Source: Neospora caninum Liverpool (lineage: Eukaryota; Apicomplexa; Conoidasida; Eucoccidiorida; Sarcocystidae). From it: a DNA stretch of 64,000 nt. This document shows positions 45,050 through 56,093 of this stretch, piece after piece (within the stretch, counting starts at the first letter, position 1; each line of letters starts with the position of its first letter). The notes beneath the pieces are model-generated. The model was given only the letters and a program-made list of their open reading frames with translations. It was not told where the DNA came from and did no database searches. The stretch is taken from the NCBI RefSeq assembly GCF_000208865.1, contig NC_018391.1, forward strand, positions 1,736,001 through 1,800,000. The letters run 5' to 3'. Both the position numbers and the translations under genes were made by a program.

Positions 45050-47088
45050 TTGAAGAGGGAAACCGTCATTCGCTGCTCCTACTGGCATTCGGAGATGTCC
45101 TAGTGGCGTCTCCTCCACGGTCTTCCACGAACACCTTTCAAGGAATGTGCTTTAGACGCCATGCTCCACTGTTAAGGAGTGTCTAGTCTCATTCATGTGG
45201 TGTATACGTGGCAGCCGACATGCAGATTTAGGCATGTAGACTGTCTGATGTTCTCTGTTTTCATCTATTAACCATGGGAGATCAAGCGCCTGACGCCGAA
45301 TGGCGTCCGTGTCCACAGTACCAAGCGAATCGTCAGTGATGTTTTCCTTCGTTAACACGTATACGTCTCCAAGGATACGCCGAGAGTTCTCTTTGTGTCT
45401 GGTTCGCCGTCAAGAATATGCATGTATACTATATAGATCTAGATATGTATATAGACACATGCATCAACGGACGCACACGGTTTGTGTACCTGCGTCTCAT
45501 TCATCAGCCTTGGCTCGATCCTTTTGCCCCACCAACTGTGCGCATTCATGGTACGATGATGGCTCCGGTCGTCTGCAATCATTTTCATAATGCATAGGTT
45601 GCCGTTTTTCCTGACAGCGAACAATCATTCCGTCAGCCTCCATGAAGTCGCGATTTCCGAATTTTTCCGCGTGTCACGTCTGCTTGAGACGAAGGCGCAC
45701 GGTGTTACTCCAGGATGCGTTTTGCTAAGTTGCCGACACTCAAGTGATGTCGAAAGCGAAACAGCCACATGCCTGGTGTGCGTGTGTGGAGCGACAGAGT
45801 GGTGGATAAATGGCACGACAGGAAATTTAAAGGGAGGCAGTAAATTGAGGTTAGAAGGCCAGCGGCACGGGTTGGGCACAACTCACTTTGCAGTTTCTCA
45901 CTGGGCATTTTTGGATTGCTAGCGTCCAAAGAGACAGAAACTTCGGTAACGACAGCGTTAAAGGTGAAGATTTGGATTGTGGCATTTGCGGTAAAACGTG
46001 CTGGTTTGCGGGGTGCGTGGAAAGCTGTCTGGGTCCGCATCGAGTAGAGAAGACGAAGAGTTTGAAAAGAGTTAGGTACGTAGGTAGACTCGCAGAGCGG
46101 TATGAGGCGTCATTTTCCAAGGTCGGGTGACAGCGCGGCGTGGACAAAAAGGCCGGAAATGCTCAGCTTTGTTGCACTCATGTCAGCAACTCGGGCCCGT
46201 TAGCGCTCCTTAAGGCTGTCATGGTTCAGGACATTTCTACCCACCCGGTCGCGACAAATTGCCCCTCCTTTTGTCTTTGAGGGCACTATCCCGCTCTTCG
46301 CGGGTTTGTTTGCGTTGAACCCCGTTCCCTTGTTTTCACGCAAGCATTTGAATCACTTCAGCTGCTATGCAGGAGTCACAAGGGTAATGGTGTTCATTGC
46401 AAGGCGCCTGTGCATCTACGATCAGTTGAACTTGAGGCGCATACCTGAGTACTTGGGCTGCTGTACCCAAACCAAACCCCCCAGCCGAGAAGCGGACTTG
46501 CTGTCCAGTGCGGCAGGGTCTAGTTAGAGCTGCAGTGAAACGCGGACTTCTCGCGTCAGGAAGAGGTTGCCACCAAGTGGGTCAGTGCTGGTCGTCTACA
46601 TTCGCGTGTGCCGGGCAGAATCTGAGAACGTTTTTCAAAGCGCGACCGTTTCGGTACGTCTGCAGTGAACTGTACACACGCAGGTGCTTAACCGTTGCTC
46701 AACGGTGTCAGACCCTCCAGCTCGGGATATAAATCCTTCAACCTCGGAAGACATGTGTTTGCCTGGCGAGCAGAAAACGTCACAAAAAAATTCTTTGGCG
46801 TCCAGCAGAGGTTCCGGAAACTACGTCGGCGCCTTGCCAGTAGTCGGACGACAACGTGGTTTGCCCTCCTGCAGCTGAAAGCACGCCGGAGACACCAGGG
46901 TCCTCTCAGCCCTCTGTTTTGGCTTCAACGTCATAGTCGCGCAAAATAGTTTTGCGTGCAAATTAACGAGAGAAACAGAGAAAAGCGATGCTATGGCAGT
47001 GCTTTTTAAAACCGAATGAGAGTCGAGGCGTAGGACGGGAAATTGCACGGCAGTTCACGCGAGTCCGGCAGGGCGGTACGCCCTGAAA
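45050..47088. other. Convergent intergenic region, W-motif protein / apple-domain protein
   Basis: About 2 kb between two converging stops. I searched both strands for family motifs, tRNA-like boxes and repeats and saw nothing convincing apart from a short TATATAGATCTAGATATG stretch near 45430. Base composition is more even than in the purine- or pyrimidine-biased intergenic DNA further left. Confidence 0.5.
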
Positions 47089-49687
47089 CTACGAAAGCGC
47101 AGAACAGGAGCAGTCCTTCGGCCCCGAGATCAAATGCTCAGTGGTGTCGTTCTTGGTCCAGTCATGGAGCGCGCCTCCACCCTTCAAGTAGCAGACTTTG
47201 CTGGTTGTATCGAAAGTAAAGTAGACGCAGCCCTCTCGCGTTTGGCATCGTTGCTGGCAGTCCTGGACGGAGAGCACTGTGTCGTCATCGACTGTCTCGA
47301 GGTCGTGTCCAGCGTAATCCACTCCGACCTCGTAACATGGAGGGGGATTATGCACATAGAACGCAGGATAGATAAAGGGGCTTTCTGCAAGAGAAGCAAG
47401 GCGAAGATCGCGATCCATTGGGCAGAACTTAGACCCGGAGATTAAGGACCGCGTCGAATTGTCCCGGCGCCACGCTTCCAACGCGTTCGCCCCCTTCAGG
47501 TAGCAGTTTTTCCAGTCCGACGCCCATGTCCAAAAGAAACAGTTGACGTCCTTAATGCACATGTCGCGGCATTGCTCTGAGCTGACAACGTTCTTTGTTT
47601 CCACGCGCCGGACGTCGTGCCCGTAGTAGTCCGTCCCGAGTTCCGTACACACACCTGCAAGCAACGGGAAACCATTGGGCATCAGAAGATGTCGCGAGTT
47701 CCACATTCGTAGATGTCTACAGGCAGATCTATCAGGCTACGACACCAGGCAGTAAGAAGGTAAACGTGAGAGGAAAACGACAGTGTCCGTGCCACGATTC
47801 AGCCCGGATGCCGTGGAACCAGCCCTGAGTCGCTTAAACATGATCTCCGGAGGTTCCCTTAGAAACAAGAGACGCTTGCTGATATAAAAGCACTTGGTGT
47901 TGGTAGTCGTGCGAAGCGTGCTGGCAGAGGTGTCTACAGTCCAGCATTTAGGACGGGCACACGAGGGTTGCGCTGGTCGCAAAAAAATAACACCAGGGCG
48001 GATTCTGTGCTGTTGTTAGCGTATTACATCGCGGAACTCTCGACTGATGGTAGTGGAAAACAGATCTTTCCACTAGAAAGTCAGCCAAGGCTTTCTGTCT
48101 ACGGGAGGGGAGGCGATGTGTAGTGTGGAGATGTGAACTGCTAAAAGTTCCGTTGCGGCAGAGTCGCAGTGTAAACGCGCAAACCTTCTTCTCCAAATGA
48201 ACAGGTACATTAGCTGAAACGGATTCCCATCTTTACAGAAGGCAGAAAGCCATTCACTTTCTTGATCACCCACCGCAGTTCTTCATTCCTGATATTTTTC
48301 CGATCGTGTCGAAGGCTCGGCGCCAACCCCGAAGGGCGTTCGCACTCTTCAGTTGACACGTCTGCGAGTCCGCAGTCCATGTCCAGTAACGGCATTCTTC
48401 CATTTCAATGCAGGCTCGGTGGCAGTCCAGAACACTCCGGATGTTCGTTAGGGGAGTTCTGGTGACCTCATATCCTTCGTAAGAGACGTCAACTTCGTAG
48501 CACCGCAGAGGATGTGGCATCATACACCATTTTGGTCCGCTTATTTTGTTCCGTGTGTCGAAATTTTTCTGCCGACTAAAGAGGGCGGTGGAGTTCTTCA
48601 AGTAGCAATTCTTCTTAACTGCGTCCCACGTCCAAAAATGGCAGTCTTCATAGCGTTGGCAGAGATCTTGGCATTGTGACGGGGACTGAACATGGCCTCC
48701 TTCAATTGCCAGGTTGGTGTGCTCCACATACTCAACGTCTGGCTCAAAACAAACCTCTGCGAGCAGAAAACAACGCGACAAGCAAATGCGTCCTTAGCCC
48801 CGGCTGCCTCTCTCAACGGCAGGCATGCGTTTCCTGCAGTTATGCCATAGAGAGCACGAAATGTTAGACTCAGCCTGATAGTCGAACCTCCCCACGCCGC
48901 GTCACGTACCCTGTCAGCATCCATCAGCGGCCAAGGCTACAACAAACGGTGCAGCATGGGGGCCTCAGCCTGCTCCTGTGAGTGGGAACCTCAGAACACG
49001 ATGGAAAGACCTTACGAGGCTCAGCGTTGTTTCCTACATACGGCGTCATGTCCATATCGTGCCGGCGGAGTTCTACGCCCTCGCTGCATACACAGGCAGC
49101 ACTGCATTGGTACCATGTCTTCTTCCACTCTCTCTCATGCCAAATATTCTACGTTGGCGCAGTCGTGAAAAAACACTTAAATATCTTGAGTTGTCGTGGA
49201 AAGCTTTCCAGTAAACACCACAGCCTGCGGCCGACGAACAGCCAAGCCTGAGAGCATTTCTCTGGCTCTACGAGTCTGTGGTTGTCTGCGTTTCCACTCA
49301 ACTCTGCACAGCAACAGCACATATTTGGAAAGCTTGGCCCAACGCTGGGATGCATTTCAAACCCCGTTCCTCGGAGGGTATGTCGACTGTTTCGCTGCGG
49401 CCACAAAAGGGCAAGAATGGAGACGGCTGCAGCTGGAGACGAGACGGCAAAGCAGAGATAGCTGCTGAGATCCCTCCTCGTTGAATGAAAGCGTTTATCA
49501 TTTTTGTTTCCCAAATGCAAAGGAAGGCGGCCGCAGGCTTCCAGGGAAAGGAGGAAACGAGATGTCAGGTGACTTACGAGTAGATGTATGCCTCAGCTCG
49601 AATTGGGCCAAACAACAGCGCCGCCGCCACCGTCGCAGCCGTGCGGACGGCCCCCTTCCGCCTGGGTTGACTCCGTCGGTGAGGCAT
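47089..49687 (-). CDS. Secreted protein with four PAN/apple domains
   Basis: Probably a secreted or microneme-type adhesin. Exons seen on the minus strand: 49687-49578, 48756-48274 and 47654-47089; the last two join in phase (TGC G|GT). The first encodes MPHRRSQPRRKGAV followed by a hydrophobic run (AATVAAALLF) and GPIRAEA, a good signal peptide, and ends at a strong GTAAGT donor. Its phase does not fit the 48756 acceptor, so at least one small exon between them is missing from my model. Each apple domain has six Cys in the same order, with a core like C-HFWTW...NCYL: first C of CFEPDVEYVEH to KWC, CYEVDVSYEGYE to KNC, CTELGTDYYGHD to KFC, and CYEVGVDYAGHD to KDC. The fourth follows a 25-residue linker with YPAFYVHNPPP. 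Apple domains in coccidian microneme proteins bind host sugars or partner proteins; no transmembrane segment is visible at the C terminus, so it may be soluble or bound to a partner. Confidence 0.87.
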
Positions 49688-52600
49688 CGTGCAGTCACCG
49701 CGGAGAGGAGACGAATGGAGAAAACAGGGAAAGACGAATATATTGGGGGCAGAGTGGAATGTAGAGCTCCACGGAGACACAAAAAAACACAATCTGTATG
49801 TGCTCGTCTTCTCACCGCGCGCCAACCAACTACGCATCGCACCTCGATCAGCACTTCGTGGTACCCTGTCCCGGTCGTCACAAAAAGTAAGCAGCCTGGG
49901 GTGTTCTAACCGTGGTCATCCTTTTGAGAAGTGCCTTGGTGCAAGGGACTGTGACGGTGGCAGATCCAAGTCACCAGCGGAAGGGAAAGAGTAACTTTTT
50001 TTTCGGCGCGGCGTCTTGTCTAACAGTCGCCCGGAAAGCTGTAGCCCAGTGCTCCGTTCGCGATCTCGCAAATGACCTTGAAACCGCCCGCATACGAAAT
50101 GTGTGATGCCGAAAAGGGGCGCTCTCCTGCTCTGAACCGGGGACTGGGCCTACAGCTAATATCGCAGGCGGTCTCTGAATTTGGAATTTTGGGTGGTGGC
50201 AATCGCAAAGTGCGTGTGTAGTTCTTTGCGGAACTGTGCTTGCGACGCCAAAAATGGAAGGTAAGTGGTGTGTGGTACTTTCCTACAAGCACTGCAAGAA
50301 CCACCTTTTCAAAAACGGACAATTGTTGTTCCGCGCTTGCTGGACTGAGACTGTCGTGTTTTCCAGGACGCGACACTCTCTTCTCAACGGCACGGTAAAA
50401 GGAATTGCACTTGCGTCTTTGTGGAAGAAATCGACCCTGATTGAAATCAATGGCAAGCACTGGAGTATAGAATACTTTTTTCACATGCATCACGCACAAT
50501 GTCGTTCGTGAGAGCGTGAATGTAGAAAGTCCCTGGTCGTCAGTCGATGCCGTTCTTCTCTATCTTTTTTTCCTCCTCGGAATCAGGGATCACACCGCGG
50601 TGCTTAGGCAGCAACTCAGCGAATTTTTTTTTTGCACAGCTCGTCGCCTGCTGACCATTCAATGCGGGCGTGTACACGGCCATCAAGAGTGAGTACAAAA
50701 TCTGGCAGCCAAGTCGAAAAGCATCTGAGAATGCCGTGAGTATACGTATGCGACAGGAGTCGAATGTACCCGTAGAGGCTCAGAACATTTCCTTACCCCA
50801 TTGTGGCGGACTATCCGTGTGTGCGGGGGTTCCCTCGCGCAATTAAATGTAATCCGTGGTCGAGACAAGGGGGAAATCGAAACAAAGAGGAGTGTGCCAT
50901 CTGTCATGCGGTTTCTACGCTTGAGTTGTCCCACTACCTGGCTCATACGCTCGAGGTTCGCTTCCACGATGTTACCTTCCAGGACTCCCTCCAAGGAGCA
51001 TTTCTGTTGTTCCATCTTCATACAAAGGGGTTTTCTTAAACATGCTGCTTCTAGCGTTCATGATTCCCGGATATATATCGGGGGTCCGCGGTAGCGCCCG
51101 ACCTCTCCTTCTTCCGTTCTGAAGAAGAGACGGCACGAACGGCGGCAAAGACGGTGAAAAGCTACACTGAATTCCGTACTTATGTGTGTGTGCGAAAGGA
51201 ACCACACAATCGAAGGGATATCCTGGGAGACGTGTGAGGCGACGCAGTTCTTCCTTACCGAGGTTACTGGGCCTCCCGTGCAATCGCGCCGATGATAGCC
51301 ATGTCGATGTTTTCATAATTTTCTGAACGGCAACTGTAAACGACATAGATCGCTGTCACACACAGTAGCTGACGTCTGAAGAAGAATACGCGAGTTACAG
51401 TTGCTGATACTACCGAGACGACATGGCGCAGCTTCACGCGGCCATGTGGTATCGATTCGCAAACAAAGAGTCCAACTGCTGCGGTGAAGTCATTTCAAAC
51501 GTGGCAACATCCTCTGTATTGCTCAGAGGGCACTGAATTGTGTGACTGGACCTCACAAGAAGTGAAAATAGGCCAGTAAAATTCTCCGTGGGTTTTCCGG
51601 TGTGTGCAACGGCAGCCGAAAACTTTTGCAGCTCGGCGAACAGTGGTGCGGATCAAACGTCCCTGTGGCCACATCGAGACCATATGACTCATTCCTATTT
51701 GGCGCCATTTCATTTTGAGGCACAACAAACAGACAGACGTTCCGTTCCTTGAGATAGGAAACTTCCAAGTCTATGGTTGAACAGAACGTCTTGTGCGGCG
51801 AAAGGCTGCGCGCTGCTTCGGCTTACCAGGAGAGTCGGCGGCGGCAACGGTGAGAGTGACGTGCCGGAACGCTCTCCCCCTTCAGTTACACCGAGCCTCC
51901 ATGAACTGTTTCCACTTGTCACCCTCTTGTGGTGGGAAGCAAACATTCAGATCGTTTCCGTTTAGCATTCGCTTTCTGGCATTCGTGACTATAGTCGTAC
52001 GCTCCCCCAAAACGGGCACTGGGCGTGCGGACTGGCACACAGATGGGCGGTCCCGTCTGGCGAGCTAGACGCCCCCCGAGTCCATCCGACGTTTTCCCTC
52101 TCTTCACACGCCCTTGCAGATTTGCTACGGAAATGGTCCGCGAAAGGACTCGTCTTTGGTACGGTAGGCAGGTCCGAAGACAGGTGTGCCCCGAGTGTCT
52201 TCTGCATGGGGTGGTCGTGTTTCGTGGATCGCACGTCTCCGTGCATGCACACCCGGGTTTTCGCCTGCCGACGAGGAAGCGAGCAGGGAAGAAGCAGCGT
52301 CATCTAGATGAAGGGGGGTCTTCTCTCCGTGTCTTCCACATTTTGCCCAGGTTCTTACCCTCCACACGAGTGGCGAACGTGGAGCTTCGGTTAGACTTCG
52401 GCCTTTCCGAGGGCTGCCCCGTGTTTTTTGGTTTTGCCTCGCGTCTTGGACGTTCCGTTCGTTGTGTGAGAGGCGCTCGTTTGCGGCCGTTTGTCTTGTT
52501 TTCTTCCTGTGTAGAAGCAGGAGTTCAGACTCACACAACCCCCCTCTGCTGTCCCCTGGCTGCCTGACCACCACCCCCCGGGTTCCGCGTACGTAAAATT

Positions 52601-54070
52601 CTTTTCTGAGGTCGTTCACGAAACCGAAGAAAAAAGGAATTGTTCGCCATTCTAGAGAGCAAGTTCCTTAGTCGTTTTCTTGTCGCGAACCGTCTTCTGT
52701 CTTTGCGCTCGGCCACCCACAGTCTCCCATATCTCCCTCCCGCCTTCTTCCCGTCTCTCCTCTCCTCATCGAACACGTCTACTGCAGGCACACTCACCTG
52801 TTGCCCCTTTCCCCTCTTTTCTTCAAGGCCTTTTTTTTCTCCGGTCCAAAATTCAATTTTCGACGTCTTCAAGGTCACCAAAAAACGGAATCGACCGCTT
52901 TCTTCTTCCCTCAAACTCTGCACTCCGCTCCTCGTCTGACTACGCATGAGGTCAACGAGATGAACTGCGAGCCCTCCACGCGGTTCCTCTAGGGGCCTCT
53001 CTGGCAGAATTTGTTCAGCGTTGTGCGGCCGTACCGACCTCCAAATCCTTTGCTGAGTGACTCACTTCACGGAGACTTTACCGCGTCTGCCTCGTCTCTG
53101 CTTCTCTCCGTCTTTTCGTGTATCACAAGGTCCAGTATCCCGCCCTCCGTGTACGTGCGGCTCTGTCGTCAGCAGTTCCCCCGTTCCAACTATTGACTGC
53201 TGTTCGTTTCGGCTCGTAGGTTCTTAGAAACCGACGGCCAACTCTCCAGGAGAAAGTGCTTCTCTTTTCAGAGAGAAGTCGTCAGACGTGCGCCGTCTTC
53301 CGCATCGTGCCGCGCGCGAGCTCGGGTGCGTGGTTCCTGCCGTCATCTAGGTTCCCATTGAACGCCGAAATCGCCGCTCCCGGGGGGTTTTTCGTTTCTT
53401 CAAAGACACTCTGTTTACGGATTCCCCGTTTGCTAGGCTCTGCACTCCCGCTTCTAGAGTTCTTCCTTTCCTTCATATTGCCCAACTCGGTTTTCTTCCG
53501 GGATTCTTCATCTCGGCCACGGCCTCAGGAGGGGTGCTGTCCTCTAAGTCACTTGTAGGTCGAAGGCTCCAGAACGGAGGAACCGAAGGAGAGCGAAAAC
53601 GAAGCTCCTCTGTCTCTCAAATCGCATAGCGCATTTGCCCGCCTCCCGAACTGGCTTCGTCCCTGCCGCTCAAGTTTGAGGGAGGGACCGCAGAGCCTCT
53701 CGGGGCCCCAGAGGCGAGCAGGGATTGGACAAGAGGCTGCACTGGGCTGACTTGCAGGCGAAGAGCCAGATACGCCTTTGTGCGGCCGTGCAGCCCACTG
53801 TTGCGTTCTCCCGGTTTTGCCGAGATTCTTTGAAACGAATGAAGACCTCGTCGGTGCGCGGGCCTTGCGCGAGGAGGCGGTAGAGACCGTTTTCCTGCGC
53901 GGGTTGCGGCCGCGCGCGTTTTCGGGGGCGATGCAGGTTCCCCGTGCGAATTCGGTGTACGTACACCCGAATAGACCTGGCCCGCGACGTTCGGGCGCTG
54001 ACCTGTCGTCGCCACGGGGCGCAACCAATTTCTAGCCGCTCTTCTCTCGTTTTCCTCTGGGTTGCTCACC
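49688..54070. other. Long divergent intergenic region, apple-domain protein / Ser-rich gene
   Basis: About 4.4 kb without a recognisable coding exon. The left part (49.7-52 kb) has mixed composition. From 52640 to 53530 the plus strand is very pyrimidine-rich, like the leaders of other genes here. A GTGCATGCAC octamer-type site occurs near 52242 and a perfect GGTGTACGTACACC palindrome at 53954. The longest frame (52025-52567, plus) has no family motif. A lineage-specific gene or long non-coding RNA could be hidden here. Confidence 0.5.
53954..53967. promoter_or_regulatory. Perfect palindrome GGTGTACGTACACC
   Basis: Second exact copy of the 14-base palindrome at 34824, again followed by a similar tail (CCGAATAGA). 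It lies 104 bases upstream of the ATG at 54071, which suits a promoter-proximal element or an element near the transcription start. Confidence 0.55.
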
Positions 54071-55542
54071 ATGAAACGCAGCACGAGCGGGGATGACCCG
54101 CTTGCCTTTTTGGCGGGGCGGAAAAAACGAAATCAGAGCCAGTCCTCCTCTTCCCTCTTTTTTCAGAACAGCCGCCGCGGGAGCGTAGCCTCGCAGCGAC
54201 ACACAGGCGGTGCATCCCAGCCGACCCCCCGAAGCGCAGATCGCGGCTTCTCTCACGCGGGAGCGCGAAGCGATGCTTCTCGCCCCTCGTCCTCTCAGCC
54301 AGTTTCTTCCCAGTCTTCTCACTCCCAGTCCAGTCATCGACGCGACAGTGTCAGCCGGTCGACTGCCGCGCGCAACCCCACCAGCGCGTCTTTTGGGCTC
54401 CAGCGCCGGCGCCGGCGCCCCAGCGAGGACGGAGACAGCGCGGGCAGCGCTAGTCAACAGAGTTACACCAACGGAAGTGCATCTTCTCACTTGCCATCGT
54501 CCCTCTCGGGGCCTGGATTATCTTCGCTCTCTCAGTCTTCTGCGGGCGTGCACTCGGGCGCCGCCACCCCTCAAAGGGGCGGCGAGGAAACAGACCGGAG
54601 TCGGGCGCGCGCCCGGCCAGAGCCTGGAGCCTTCGGGAGTACAGGGAATGTCAGAGGAGAATCAAGTGTCTCCGATTCCCACGACAGAAACAGAGCTGGT
54701 CGCCGAGAGACCGCGACCGCAGCTTCGGTGGACGTCGCTCTCGAAGAGGCGCGGGCCCCCGAACGGTCTATGGAGGAGTGCTTTCCTGTGCTCGTCGAAC
54801 TGCCTGCGGTAAGAAGGCACGGTGGAACGCACATTCGGGAAAAGCGAGACGGGGCGCAGCGCCTTAACGGCTTTCTTCTTTTTAGGGGCGTTAATGACGC
54901 GGGAACGATGAGCGCGAGAAAGGGAGAAAAACGTGCGCAGAACAAACTGGAGAACCCCCCGGGGCGAAACGCCGGGCAAATGCCAGTGGGGGCCCATACA
55001 CGGACGGTGTACATCCACCCCTGGATTCGTGAACAGAACACGTGAAGACGAATGTGTCCAGCGAAGGAAGGACGTTTGAAAAGTAGCCTAGACACGTGGG
55101 TTCAACTGTTTAGAGAAACACCGTATGAACAAGCGCGTTCGGGCATGTGGGGGACAACACAGGGGGAAGAATGCGCTGCGCGACTTCCCTCGGTCTCGAG
55201 GCGAAATGCCTTCTTCCTACACTGACGACAAACGTGGCTTTTCACGCCAAGGATGCATGCAACTCGAATTTTGCTGGCTCGGATCCTGTGTACTCGACAG
55301 AGAGGAGCAGCGCACCTCTGCAATCTCGGCTTCCATCTGCTCGCCGATGACCAGCTCCAGCGGCACCTCGATTCAGTCTTGGAGGTAGGGGACTGAATTT
55401 TCTATTCCTGCGCGTTCCTGGTTGCCTCGCGCCTGCGTCGATCTTCGCGCAGTCGTCGCTTCTGGCCTGCCGCCCCGACTTCCGCTTCCCGTCCTCTTCC
55501 TTCTACGTGTCCGTGTACCTCCACAAATACTTTGCGAGATGA
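54071..55542 (+). CDS. Ser/Arg-rich protein, function unknown (three-exon model)
   Basis: I do not recognise the family. Exons 54071-54808, 55301-55384 and 55453-55542 join in phase 0 throughout and give 303 residues ending at TGA. The first exon (MKRSTSGDDPLAFLAGRKKR) is Ser/Arg/Gln-rich and probably disordered, closing with MEECFPVLVELPA before a good GTAAGA donor. The next two exons are denser in hydrophobic residues: HLCNLGFHLLADDQLQRHLD, then ACRPDFRFPSSSFYVSVYLH. The last exon could instead be spliced at the GTGTCC after SSFY (55506) and continue into the downstream exon chain at 56094. In that case this would be one gene running to beyond 57.6 kb. The start is the first ATG after the palindrome at 53954; KKR near residue 20 could help nuclear import, which is inference. 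Confidence 0.5.
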
Positions 55543-56093
55543 TCTATGGCGCCTCCCGCATGGGCCTCTGTCTCCCTGGTTCACGCTCCACGTCTTTCGA
55601 CGGGTCTGTGTGTGAGGTGGCGTGTACGCCTCGATGCCGTCTCCATGCGTACACCTCTGTGCGCATGCATTTACCGCCCTCCTGGCGCCTCTACGGCTCA
55701 CCAAGTTCCGCTGAGGTGTGGGCGCCAGCATGAAGCCTTCCTTCTGGACTCTCTCAAAGGCTCATCTGACAACCCCGTGCCGTCCTCGAGTGCTTCTCTC
55801 GGTCAATCTGAAGGCTCACTTTCACCTCGATTCTCACTGCAGCTGCACGCCACCGAACATGCATCGAATAGTCCAGGCCCTCTCGAGAGAAACCGGCACG
55901 TGCAGAAATCGACTCGTGACGCCCTGTGCGCGCGGTTCGGTTCTTTTCACGGCTCTTCGCGGAAATGAGACGCCTGCCACTCTTTCTCTCCACTCACCGC
56001 GAATTCCGTCGTGCGTTTTCCCAGGCGTGCGCCGGATCCTGGAGAAAAGATCTTGCCGTCTGGGGCGTGTCTGTTGTGTGTGTGTGTGTGCAG

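Noticed and set aside
52025..52567. 180-residue plus-strand frame in the long divergent region
   Set aside because: No family motif, no splice partners in phase, and composition like neighbouring non-coding DNA. It remains possible as a lineage-specific gene, but I cannot support it.
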